Shown: positions 8,018 to 16,264 of the stretch, one piece after another
Layout: each line of letters begins with the position of its first letter
Position numbering within the stretch: the first letter of the stretch is position 1
DNA from: Bacillota bacterium
Lineage (GTDB): Bacteria > Bacillota > Bacilli > Paenibacillales > Paenibacillaceae
Assembly (NCBI GenBank): GCA_023391635.1
Contig: JAEWAQ010000075.1
Span: forward strand, 62,001-126,000
Reading direction: 5' to 3'
DNA: 64,000 nucleotides
Position numbers and translations under genes: made by a program
Notes under the pieces: generated by a model
What the model saw: only the letters and a program-made list of their open reading frames with translations
Told to the model about the DNA's origin: nothing
Databases searched by the model: none

Positions 8018-9397
8018 ATGTTCAAGCAAGCGCAAAAGTTGAAAATCGCGATTATCGGCGCCGGGAGCAAGACGTTCAGTCCGCTTACCATTCGGGATAT
8101 CATGCTCAGCGACGCGCTCCATGCGGTTCCGGTGGAGCTTGTCTTGATGGATTTGAACGAAGCGGCAGCCCAGCGTAGAGCGCAGTATGCCTGCAGACTC
8201 GCGGAGGGCTTGCGCCGAACGGTGGTCATCAGCGCGACGACGCGTCTGGAAGAAGCGGTGGACGGGGCCGATTTCGTCATCACGGCTATTGAGGTGAAGC
8301 GCTACCACTACTGGACGCAGGATTTCCACCTTCCGCGCCGATACGGATTTCGACAAATATTCGGCGAGAACGGTGGCCCGGGCAGCATGTTCCATACGCT
8401 TCGGAATCTGGGGCCGATGCTGGAAATTGCCAAGGCGATGGAGCGATTGAGCCCGGATGCGTGGATGATCAATTATACGAATCCGGAGGCCAAGCTCGTG
8501 GAAGGCGTCACCCGGCTGTCGAAAATCAAGGCGGTCGGATTGTGCCACGGCATCGAAATGGGCGTCGAGCAGCTGGCGCGCATATTCGAGATGGACCCGC
8601 GGCATCTGGAGGTTGCCGCATGCGGCTTGAATCATTTCTCCTGGTTTCAGAAGATCGCGCATCGCCAAACCGGGGAGGATCTGTATCCGGAGCTCAGAAG
8701 AAGAGACCAGGCGATGAATTGGCTCTCGGAATGGGACGAGATTGCGTTGTCCAGAATCATGTTTCGCACGTACGGCTTGTGGCCGCTTCCGGGCACCAAT
8801 CATGTCGGGGAATATATCGGTTGGGCTGACAGCTATCTGGCAAGCAGCCACCTTCAGTTTTTCTACGATCCGGCGGCGGAGACGCCTTGGGAGACCGGGA
8901 ATACGCCTAGATGGATCTACAATTTGAACGACCATCCGACGTCGGAGCCGATGTATAAGAAGGAGCCGGAAGGCGAGGATGAAGCGACGAAGCCGATCGC
9001 CTTCGAACAGTTGAAGCCTTCCAGCGAAGTCGGCATTCCCCTGATCGAAGCGATCGCGTTCGACCGCAAGACGGAATTGCGGTCCGTCAACATGCCGAAT
9101 CGGGGCCGCATTCCCGGACTGGCGGACGAGATGGTCGTCGAGCTGCCCGCCTATGCCGATGGCACCGGCATTCACACCCGCAGCATGGACGCGCTTCCCG
9201 ATGCGGTAACCGAAATGATCCGCATCCAGGGCGTCATTCACAAGCTCGTGATCGAGGCTTATACGGAGCAATCCAGGCGCAAGCTGTTGCAGGCGCTGCT
9301 GCTCGACCCGACCGTATCCACGTACAACAACGCGGTGGCATTGATCAATGAGATGTGCGAATTGCAGAAAGATATTTTGCCTACGATGCATTGGTAA
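8018..9397 (+). CDS. GH4-family NAD-dependent glycosidase, copy 1
   Basis: Glycoside hydrolase family 4 enzymes cleave glycosides by transient NAD+-dependent oxidation at C3, with Mn2+ and a reductant. The protein has the N-terminal dinucleotide fold (IAIIGAGSKTFSPLTI), NYTNPEAKLVEG, the metal ligand motif GLCHGIEMG (Cys near residue 176) and GLNHFSW with the second metal-binding His. The CHG signature is reported for alpha-glucuronidase-type members, whereas galactosidases have CHSV and phosphoglycosidases CNVP or CDMP; substrate remains uncertain. No signal peptide, so it acts on imported substrate. The second in-frame ATG (8018) has GGGGAG six bases upstream and is preferred to the one at 8012. 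A paralogue lies at 31976. Confidence 0.9.
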   Translation: MFKQAQKLKIAIIGAGSKTFSPLTIRDIMLSDALHAVPVELVLMDLNEAAAQRRAQYACRLAEGLRRTVVISATTRLEEAVDGADFVITAIEVKRYHYWTQDFHLPRRYGFRQIFGENGGPGSMFHTLRNLGPMLEIAKAMERLSPDAWMINYTNPEAKLVEGVTRLSKIKAVGLCHGIEMGVEQLARIFEMDPRHLEVAACGLNHFSWFQKIAHRQTGEDLYPELRRRDQAMNWLSEWDEIALSRIMFRTYGLWPLPGTNHVGEYIGWADSYLASSHLQFFYDPAAETPWETGNTPRWIYNLNDHPTSEPMYKKEPEGEDEATKPIAFEQLKPSSEVGIPLIEAIAFDRKTELRSVNMPNRGRIPGLADEMVVELPAYADGTGIHTRSMDALPDAVTEMIRIQGVIHKLVIEAYTEQSRRKLLQALLLDPTVSTYNNAVALINEMCELQKDILPTMHW

Positions 9398-9438
9398 GCC
9401 CAACTTCATCGGGGAGTAAATAGGAAGGAGGATCGACG

Positions 9439-10440
9439 ATGACGCTCAAAATTTGCACGATCGGCTGCGGCAGCATGGCGTCCCATGTACACGGTCCGTC
9501 GTACCAAGAATATGCCGCCAGACACCCGGATACGACGCTCGCAGCCTGCTGCGATCTGGACGAAGGCAAGGCTGCAAGCTTCCGGGAATCGTTCGGTTTC
9601 CGGCGACACTACACGGATGTCGATGCCATGTTGGATACGGAACGGCCGGACGCCGTCTGCATCGTCGTGCCGGAGCATCTGACGGCAAGCGTGTCCCGGC
9701 GGGTCATGGCCAAGGGCTATCCGGTCATGATGGAGAAGCCGCCGGGCTTGAATCGGGAGGAAACGACATCGTTGATCGAGACGGCCGATCGTTTCGGCGT
9801 GCCGACGCAAGTGGCGTTCAATCGGCGCTACATGCCGCTCGTGCGCGGCCTGAAGAATAGACTGGATGAACAGTTCTCCCCATCCGACGTTCATCTGATT
9901 CGCTACGACTTTTGCCGGGTGAACCGGCTGGACGCCGATTTCGCCGCGACGGCGATACATGGCATCGACGCCGTCAAGCATCTGGCGCGTTCGGATTACG
10001 CCCATATCCAGTTCCGCTATCAGGCGTTGCCGGGATGCGCGCCTGAAGTCGTCAATACGGAGATGATCTGCACATTCGAATCCGGAACGAGGGCCTACCT
10101 GAACTTCTGCCCCGTCTCGGGCGTCCTGCTGGAGCGGGCGACGGTGCATGCCCATGACCAAACGTTTTTCCTGGACCTGGCCGTGGAGAATGCGATCGAT
10201 TATCCCGGGAGGCTGCTGCAGTATCGCGCCGGACGCGAGGTGACCGAACGGTTGGGCGAGGCGTTGGTCGAAGCGGAACCGGTTTTCGTTACGGGAGGCT
10301 TCTATGAAGAGAATGCCGCGTTCTTCGAAGATATTCGGGTAGGAAGAAGGCCGGCCGGCGATTTGCGGACGGCGCTTCAATCCGTGGAAATCGCCGATTG
10401 CATGCGCAACCGGCAGGCAGAGTATACGAAGACATCGTGA
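9439..10440 (+). CDS. Gfo/Idh/MocA-family oxidoreductase, second
   Basis: The 333-residue protein has a Rossmann motif ICTIGCGSMASHVHGPSY, the signature MMEKPPGLNREE and the C-terminal alpha/beta domain with ATAIHGIDAVKHL as the expected active-site helix. It is clearly diverged from the Gfo/Idh protein at 5102 rather than a recent copy. It sits between the GH4 and FG-GAP genes, with GGAAGGAGG before its ATG, and belongs to the same operon. A reasonable role is interconversion of the sugar or keto-sugar released by GH4. The second GH4/FG-GAP pair near 32-36 kb has no equivalent gene, so this step is either specific to this module or shared in trans. Confidence 0.87.
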   Translation: MTLKICTIGCGSMASHVHGPSYQEYAARHPDTTLAACCDLDEGKAASFRESFGFRRHYTDVDAMLDTERPDAVCIVVPEHLTASVSRRVMAKGYPVMMEKPPGLNREETTSLIETADRFGVPTQVAFNRRYMPLVRGLKNRLDEQFSPSDVHLIRYDFCRVNRLDADFAATAIHGIDAVKHLARSDYAHIQFRYQALPGCAPEVVNTEMICTFESGTRAYLNFCPVSGVLLERATVHAHDQTFFLDLAVENAIDYPGRLLQYRAGREVTERLGEALVEAEPVFVTGGFYEENAAFFEDIRVGRRPAGDLRTALQSVEIADCMRNRQAEYTKTS

Positions 10441-10456
10441 GAAGGAGGGATCGCCA

Positions 10457-13150
10457 ATGTCGGATTTGGAATGGCCGGTTCACCGCCATGACAATCGGTT
10501 AAGCGGGAGATCGGCGGGCAAGGGTCGAATTCATAATCCCGAAATCGCGGCACAAACGGCCTATGCATCGGGGGCGCGAGTCGAGCTTTGGACCTGCGAT
10601 TTGAATATGGACGGGGAGATCGAATATGTATTCGTCGAAGGCGGTCGGATCAAAGTTCGTGACCGGCAGGATCAATTGCTGTGGCAAAGCGAGATTTGCA
10701 ACCCGCTCGTGATCGGCTTTCACGATCTTGACGCGGGCGGGCGGGAGAAGTGCGTCGTCGCCGTTGCCCACCTGCGCACATTGGTCGTACTGTCCGGGCG
10801 GACCGGCGAGGTCTATTGGTCTCATACATTCGAGAACAAGACGATCATGCTGATGCACAGCCGGCTGCGCGTCGGGCCCATTCATCCCGATCTGAAGGGG
10901 GAACAAATCACGGTATGGCCGGAGGGCGATGAATTCGGCTATCTGTTTTCCTTCGAGCAAGGCGTTCGAAACGGCCGACTCGCATGGAAGAATCGCGGCA
11001 TCGGCGTAGGCTGGAAAACTCGATACCGGCCGAATGTGTTGGTCGGCGACTTGCATGGGCACGGACAGAACTCCATCATCGTCATCCAGCATACCGATAT
11101 TTGGATCGTCGATTGCCGCACCGGCGCCATCCAATCAGAGATTAAAGGACCGAATATGAGGAATTACGGGGTCGCCTTCCTGTATGACGTAGACAATGAC
11201 GGCATCAAGGAATTGGTGTTCGTCAACGATTCCGTACAGTTGCGCTTGTCCGTCCTGAAGTGGAAGGGTGGCGAATTCGAATATCTCTGGAGCGACTATG
11301 TCGGCTATGGCGAACGGCTCCTCAAAGCGCCGTATCAGCCGGTCAAGGACATCGACGGCGACGGCAAGCCGGAATTGATGTACACCGTCGTAGAAGTGGC
11401 CGCAGGCATCTGCCAATCTTCGATTGCCGATGCCGCGACGGGGACGGTCAAAATAACGCTTGATGATGTCCGCATTCTCGACAGCGGCGATGTGGACGGC
11501 GACGGCAGGATGGAGCTGCTGCTGGAAGACGCCAGAACGTCCGATACCATCCTGGTCAGACTCGGTTCCGATGGCAGCGCGAAGGAGTTGTTCCGCACCT
11601 CCGCCATGATTCTCCCGTTCACGGAGAGTTCAAGGCCGTTCGATTCCAATCATACGAATACCCAGCGCGGGCAGGCTTATCTGAAAGACGTAGACGGCGA
11701 CGGACGGCCGGAGCTGCTCGAGCTGCGAGAAGGTCGGCTTTCGGTCTTCGGCTGGAAGGAAGACGCCGGGTTTGCAGCCAAGCGGCAGACCGATCTGGAT
11801 CGCTCCTTTACTTTCCTGACCGCCTTTCAAGTTCAGGAAAGCGGCGAATGCAGCTTGCTGGGTATATCGGACGGCAGCTTGCATCTGTACTCGGCAACGG
11901 GAGCGCTTGCGGTGAAATTCGCAAATCGCACGGATACGCAGCGCATCATGCCGCTCCCTCCGGATAATCCGGATAAGCAGCGCGTAATTCCGCTCGTTGC
12001 GGATATCGATGGCGATGGCGCGGCGGAGATCATGCTTGGCGATTCGGTATACGTCTGGCAGAAGGCGGAATCGGCGGGCGAGAACTCCATCGTCATGAAA
12101 TGGAAACTGCAGCCGGAGGCGGATCGCCATTCGGGTGACCGTGGCGAGATGCAAAGTTTCCGCATCGTGGCCGCTTCCGACTTCGGCGGCGGGGAGAAGT
12201 CGCTCTTATTCGCAGGCCCTCATACCGAGCTCATCAAGACAAACTGCCAAGGCGAGATCCAGTGGCGGAGGACGCTGAATCGCGATTTTCCCGGCGGGGT
12301 CGTGGACAGCTGCACGATCGGAAGATTTCGGTCGCGGGATCAATGCGACATCTACGCCAACGTTAAGTCCACGAACGTGTCCGCGAACGAAGGCATGCTG
12401 ATCGACGCGGATACGGGCGACATCGTCTGGCGGCGCGCCGACGGTCATGAGATCGGGATGGGACCGGTGGAAGGTTATGCCGCGGCCAAGCCGCTGGAAG
12501 ATGACGGCCTGGACGATCTGCCGTTCCTGAGCGGCGATACGCTGATGGCGATCGATGGCGCCACCGGGCGCGATCTGGTTGCGAAGCGGTCGCTTGGCGA
12601 TACGCTCGGCACGGAATGGCAAGGCTACGGACATTTGGCGCTCATCGACGCAGACGGCGACGGGGGAGATGAGTTTTATCTGTCGGGAATATGGGGGCTG
12701 AACGGCGGCGCGTTGCGGCTGAGCGAGCAGGGCATGTCGCCGATATGGTTCGACGATTACGGCAACTACTCCCCGATCGGCACCCCTCCGCGCGACAGTC
12801 ATCAAGGGCTGGCTCGATCCGGCGGGAAGGTGCTGGCCGGGGGACAGAGGCACGACTTTCGGTACGGCTGCGTCGATGCGTCAACGGGAGCGTTGCTATG
12901 GACTTACGATCTGGGAGATTGTCTGATTACCGACACTTGCACCGGCGATATCGACGGAGACGGGCACGACGAATTCATCTTCGGCTGCAACGACGGCTTT
13001 CTCTATGCGCTAAAGGCTGACGGCTCCTTGCACTTCAAGCTGTATATCGACGGCTTGCCCGGCCATCCGGTGCTGGCCGATGTGGACGGCGATGGCTGGC
13101 TGGAAATCGCACTGACGAGGTCTGACGGGCAATTGTTAATTGTGAAATAA
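10457..13150 (+). CDS. Cytoplasmic FG-GAP/VCBS-repeat beta-propeller-like protein, copy 1
   Basis: An 897-residue protein made of repeats that each carry a Ca2+-loop-like DxDxDGxxE motif: DLNMDGEIE, DVDNDGIKE, DIDGDGKPE, DVDGDGRME, DVDGDGRPE, DIDGDGAAE, DADGDGGDE, DIDGDGHDE and DVDGDGWLE. These are FG-GAP blades, and the end of the protein has a PQQ-like ALLWTYDLGD strand. It begins EWPVHRHDNRLSGRS, a pattern usual at the mature start of secreted propellers, yet there is no signal peptide or membrane segment. It lies 16 bases behind the Gfo/Idh gene and belongs to the GH4 operon. No catalytic function can be assigned; carbohydrate binding or lyase activity are possibilities. A full-length paralogue is at 33441. 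Confidence 0.85.
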   Translation: MSDLEWPVHRHDNRLSGRSAGKGRIHNPEIAAQTAYASGARVELWTCDLNMDGEIEYVFVEGGRIKVRDRQDQLLWQSEICNPLVIGFHDLDAGGREKCVVAVAHLRTLVVLSGRTGEVYWSHTFENKTIMLMHSRLRVGPIHPDLKGEQITVWPEGDEFGYLFSFEQGVRNGRLAWKNRGIGVGWKTRYRPNVLVGDLHGHGQNSIIVIQHTDIWIVDCRTGAIQSEIKGPNMRNYGVAFLYDVDNDGIKELVFVNDSVQLRLSVLKWKGGEFEYLWSDYVGYGERLLKAPYQPVKDIDGDGKPELMYTVVEVAAGICQSSIADAATGTVKITLDDVRILDSGDVDGDGRMELLLEDARTSDTILVRLGSDGSAKELFRTSAMILPFTESSRPFDSNHTNTQRGQAYLKDVDGDGRPELLELREGRLSVFGWKEDAGFAAKRQTDLDRSFTFLTAFQVQESGECSLLGISDGSLHLYSATGALAVKFANRTDTQRIMPLPPDNPDKQRVIPLVADIDGDGAAEIMLGDSVYVWQKAESAGENSIVMKWKLQPEADRHSGDRGEMQSFRIVAASDFGGGEKSLLFAGPHTELIKTNCQGEIQWRRTLNRDFPGGVVDSCTIGRFRSRDQCDIYANVKSTNVSANEGMLIDADTGDIVWRRADGHEIGMGPVEGYAAAKPLEDDGLDDLPFLSGDTLMAIDGATGRDLVAKRSLGDTLGTEWQGYGHLALIDADGDGGDEFYLSGIWGLNGGALRLSEQGMSPIWFDDYGNYSPIGTPPRDSHQGLARSGGKVLAGGQRHDFRYGCVDASTGALLWTYDLGDCLITDTCTGDIDGDGHDEFIFGCNDGFLYALKADGSLHFKLYIDGLPGHPVLADVDGDGWLEIALTRSDGQLLIVK

Positions 13151-13191
13151 TCGAGCCTCGCTAGACAAAATAAAGGAGGATGATGGAGACA

Positions 13192-14538
13192 ATGAACACG
13201 GCGAACAACCTGATTCCCAACGCCGATTTCAGTCTGGGAGAGCTCGGGGGATTACCAGAGCATTGGAGCTTGTACAGCGCGCAGCCGTATTTGACGCCGA
13301 GATTCGAGCTGGCCCTGGAGGAGGGTGGGAAATCGCTTCTCGTTGCCGGGAACGGCAACGAGAACGGCGTCGGCTGGATCTGGACGCAATTCCCGATGGC
13401 CGGCAATCGGACGTATCGGATGACGGTCCGGTTCCGGGCGTCCGCCGACGTGAATCCGTATCGGCACCTGCTGTTCTCCTTCTATGCCGGCCGCGAGTGG
13501 GAGGACTGCAACAACGGCATTTTCGAATTCAGACAGACGTCCGAAGGCGAATACGAAGGCGAGAATACATTTTTCGTATACGGCCCTGAACAGATCGAAG
13601 GCGAGATCAGAATCGCCTGCAGGCTGCTGGCGGAAGGATCCGTGCACGTCACGCATATCGGCCTGGAGCAAGCCGATCCGCTGCCGGAGCGCAACGTTCG
13701 CGTCGCCTGCGTGCAAGGCTTCACGAGCGATACCGCGCAATGGGATCGGGTCGTCGATCGGGCGGCCGAGCTCGGCGCCAATCTGATGCTGCTGCCGGAG
13801 ACGTTCACGGGAGACAAGGAGGCGCCGCAGCCGATCGACGGCGAATGCGCGAGCTTCATGGCGCGCAAGGCCAGGGAACATCGGATGTACATGGCGGGCA
13901 CATTCGTTCATCGGGACGCGGCGGACGGTCATCTGTACAACACAGGATTAATGTTCGATCGGGAAGGGGATTGGGTCGGACGATATGACAAAATACACCT
14001 GTACAGCCCGGAGTTAATGAATATGGGCATCACGCCCGGCAAGGAGGTGCCGGTGTTCCGAACCGAATTCGGCGTCGTCGGCATGATGATCTGCTACGAT
14101 TCCTGGTTCCCGGATATCGCGGAATTGCTGGCGCTGAAGGGGGCGGAGCTCATTTTGTTCCCGAATGCCGGCTACTATCGCAGTCTGCTGCCGGCGCGCG
14201 CCAACGACAACGGTGTGAGGGTGGTCAGCAGCAGTATGTACGCCACTGCCGGCGTATGGGATACGTCGGGAGCGGATGCGGAGAGACCGGACATGGATCC
14301 GTCGCGCAGCGCGAATAACGGCCATACGTTCAAGGATGTCGTGAGGGAGCGTATGGATGGTTTCGAGCTGCTGGTCGTCACGCTGGATATGAACGAATCT
14401 CCATCCGCACACAATTGGGGCGGACCGATGCTGTCCGCCCCGGGCGGGCGCCGCAACCGCCGGGAGCAGAAGAGGTTGCTGTATGAAGAAATACAGGCCG
14501 AGGTCAACCGGAAGTCAGTCCATCGAATGGGCGAATAG
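13192..14538 (+). CDS. Carbon-nitrogen hydrolase fused to an N-terminal carbohydrate-binding-like domain
   Basis: The C-terminal ~275 residues are a nitrilase-superfamily hydrolase with the complete Glu-Lys-Cys triad: LLPETF (Glu about 203), YDKIHL (Lys about 267) and MICYDSW (Cys about 301). Residues 1-165 resemble a CBM4/9-type beta-sandwich (LIPNADFSLGELGGLPEHWS, then YRMTVRFRA), unusual for a bacterial nitrilase-family enzyme. It probably hydrolyses an amide on, or derived from, a carbohydrate. ATGs occur at 13180, 13183 and 13192; AAAGGAGG ends at 13179, so 13192 fits spacing best, though 12 bases is long. It closes the GH4 operon and overlaps the convergent ROK gene by 24 bases. Confidence 0.85.
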   Translation: MNTANNLIPNADFSLGELGGLPEHWSLYSAQPYLTPRFELALEEGGKSLLVAGNGNENGVGWIWTQFPMAGNRTYRMTVRFRASADVNPYRHLLFSFYAGREWEDCNNGIFEFRQTSEGEYEGENTFFVYGPEQIEGEIRIACRLLAEGSVHVTHIGLEQADPLPERNVRVACVQGFTSDTAQWDRVVDRAAELGANLMLLPETFTGDKEAPQPIDGECASFMARKAREHRMYMAGTFVHRDAADGHLYNTGLMFDREGDWVGRYDKIHLYSPELMNMGITPGKEVPVFRTEFGVVGMMICYDSWFPDIAELLALKGAELILFPNAGYYRSLLPARANDNGVRVVSSSMYATAGVWDTSGADAERPDMDPSRSANNGHTFKDVVRERMDGFELLVVTLDMNESPSAHNWGGPMLSAPGGRRNRREQKRLLYEEIQAEVNRKSVHRMGE

Positions 14539-15738
14539 GGAATAATCCAGGTTCCGGTCCAGGGCGAAGTTCGCGGCGCCCAGCGCGCCGCCGACTTCGT
14601 TGTAGGCAGCAACTTTGACGGCGACATTCGCCACTAACGGCCCCATGGCGCGCTGGTGCATCGTTTGTTTCGCCATCGCGACATACAGATTGGAATTGCG
14701 GGGGACCTCGCCGCCCAGAATGATCGCTTCCGGATTGATCGTATTGACCAGATTCGCCATGGAAATGCCCAAATAACTAGCAGCCTTCTCGACTACTTCC
14801 GTGCAGAGAGGATCCCCCTCTTCGGCGCTCTTCAAGATTCTCTCCGTGTGCGTATTCATCAGATGATTCTGGTTGTCGTGATTGATCGCCGAATGCCTGC
14901 CGGAGCGAAGCAATACCCGGATATCCCGTTCCATCGAAGGACCGGTCGAATATTCTTGCAAGCAGCCATGATTGCCGCACGTGCACAGAGGGCCTTGCGG
15001 CTCCATCGTCACGTGCCCGATCTCTCCGGCGCCGCCCAGCGAGCCGAACATCAGCTTGCGATTGTTGAAGATTCCTGCAGCAATCCCGGAACCAACGCCG
15101 ATATACACCAGCTCGTTGTAATCTTTCCCGGCGCCGAACCGGCACTCTGCCAGCCCTCGCGCCCGGTGTCGGTTCAGCGCGATGACCGGCCAACCGATTT
15201 CCTTATGAATTTCGTCCGCGATGTTCACGTCGGCCCACTCCGGGAAATTGGGCGCCGTCACCGTCATGATAGATCCGCGATTGGTGTCGATCAGGCCGGG
15301 GAGTCCGATGCCGAGTAGCTTCACAGGTCTAACATTCAACTGCCGCACGAACGGTTCGAGCTGCGCGGCGATCGTCCGAATGACTTCACCTGGCAAGTTG
15401 CTGCTGACGGTGAACACCTGGTGGTGAATGACGTTGCCCAACAGATCGAAGGCGCCGAGCGTCAGCTTCTGATCGGAATAGTCCGCCCCGATAATCGCGT
15501 GGGAGTGCGGGGTCAATTCCAGCAATGTCGCCGGTCTGCCGCCGGTAGAATGCCGCGAGTCCGTCTCTTGCACGAAGCCGGAATCGATCAGCTCCGCGAT
15601 GGCCAGCGAGATAGTGGCTCGGCTCAGGTTGGTCAGCCTGGTCAATTCGATGCGCGACACGGAGCCGTTGATTCGCAATGTCTGAATAATATTGATTTTC
15701 GTCCCTTTCTGATCGCCGCGATTTCCGTTTACACGCAT
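14515..15738 (-). CDS. ROK-family transcriptional repressor, first
   Basis: A NagC/XylR-type ROK protein of about 407 residues. An N-terminal winged HTH (GSVSRIELTRLTNLSRATIS) precedes the ROK sugar-kinase-like fold, with GIGLPGLID, the GAGEIGH motif and the zinc cluster CTCGNHGCLQEY. ROK repressors release DNA on binding a sugar. Start is ATG at 15738 (GGAG upstream) rather than an upstream TTG/ATG. It converges on the GH4 operon and diverges from the ABC importer operon whose promoter region carries two ROK-like palindromes, so it most likely represses the importer and perhaps itself. The 3' end overlaps the nitrilase gene, which would couple the two transcripts by antisense. Confidence 0.9.
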   Translation of the reverse strand: MRVNGNRGDQKGTKINIIQTLRINGSVSRIELTRLTNLSRATISLAIAELIDSGFVQETDSRHSTGGRPATLLELTPHSHAIIGADYSDQKLTLGAFDLLGNVIHHQVFTVSSNLPGEVIRTIAAQLEPFVRQLNVRPVKLLGIGLPGLIDTNRGSIMTVTAPNFPEWADVNIADEIHKEIGWPVIALNRHRARGLAECRFGAGKDYNELVYIGVGSGIAAGIFNNRKLMFGSLGGAGEIGHVTMEPQGPLCTCGNHGCLQEYSTGPSMERDIRVLLRSGRHSAINHDNQNHLMNTHTERILKSAEEGDPLCTEVVEKAASYLGISMANLVNTINPEAIILGGEVPRNSNLYVAMAKQTMHQRAMGPLVANVAVKVAAYNEVGGALGAANFALDRNLDYSLFAHSMD

Positions 15739-15826
15739 GTATACCCAACTCCAATACGTTATTATTTTGACAAAAGATATCAACTTGGTGAGGGTGATCT
15801 ACTAGATTATAGCAGATTGATGGAAA

Positions 15827-15856
15827 TAAACAAATATACGTTCATTGATTTGTTTA
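15827..15856. promoter_or_regulatory. Palindromic operator candidate
   Basis: TAAACAAAT (15827-15835) and ATTTGTTTA (15848-15856) form perfect 9-bp arms about a 12-bp spacer. It lies between the ROK gene and the importer promoter, just upstream of a minus-strand TATAAT (near 15803-15811 on plus as GATTATAG). The size and AT-rich arms fit a ROK repressor site. Confidence 0.5.
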
Positions 15857-15924
15857 ATTTTAACGCTAAATGACACCTAAAATCAATATTGCAATCACTA
15901 ATTATGCCATATATAATTTAAATA

Positions 15925-15953
15925 TTGACAGAAGTTTGAGGTGGCATTATAAT
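15925..15953 (+). promoter_or_regulatory. Consensus sigma-A promoter of importer operon
   Basis: TTGACA (15925-15930), exactly 17 bp, TATAAT (15948-15953): a perfect housekeeping promoter. Start of transcription should be near 15960, so the palindrome at 15997-16017 lies in the early transcribed region where a repressor would block elongation or initiation. Confidence 0.8.
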
Positions 15954-15996
15954 CAAACCTATATTGAAACGTTGTAGTCGCACTGGAAGCGTATAC

Positions 15997-16017
15997 AACT
16001 AAATACTTTGTTTAGTT
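15997..16017. promoter_or_regulatory. ROK-type operator downstream of promoter
   Basis: AACTAAA (15997-16003) and TTTAGTT (16011-16017) are perfect inverted arms with a 7-bp spacer. The TTAGTTT half-site is like that of xylose repressor operators in Bacillus. Position about 40 bases after the expected transcription start fits repression by the divergently encoded ROK protein. Confidence 0.6.
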
Positions 16018-16059
16018 TTAGTTTATACCTAACGAAATGTATGCAACGAGGAGACGAAG

Positions 16060-16248
16060 ATGGAGAAGAGAAGACTTGGCAATTCCGATTTATTTGTTGG
16101 TGTTCTAGGTGTGGGGTGTTGGCAATTCGGAGGGGGAAGTTATTGGGGAGAACAAAATCAAGAAGATGTAAACAAAGTTGTGCATCGAGCGATTGACTAT
16201 GGAGCAAAAGCATTGTCAATCCAGTTTAAGATGGAATGCTTATATTAG
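16060..16248 (+). pseudogene. Truncated aldo/keto reductase 5' relic
   Basis: The first ~48 codons (RRLGNSDLFVGVLGVGCWQF, then GGGSYWGEQNQEDVNKVV) match the N terminus of the intact aldo/keto reductase at 24289, with its own GAGGAGACG ribosome binding site. Similarity stops after RAIDYG; the frame then runs into a stop at 16248, just before the permease gene. The catalytic Asp, Tyr, Lys and His are all missing. The piece is much more AT-rich than the intact paralogue, so it is not a recent copy of it. The original promoter and operator remain and now drive the importer. Confidence 0.8.
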
Positions 16249-16264
16249 GAAAAGAGGTGATCTC

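Noticed and set aside
8000..9409. Long 469-codon open frame antisense to GH4 copy 1
   Set aside because: It is the mirror of a GC-rich, strongly conserved gene; its translation is Arg/His/Pro-rich with no recognisable domain, and no ribosome binding site precedes it.
16178..16264. Upstream extension of the first permease
   Set aside because: Overlaps the reductase relic and lacks hydrophobic character; a good ribosome binding site stands directly before TTG 16265.
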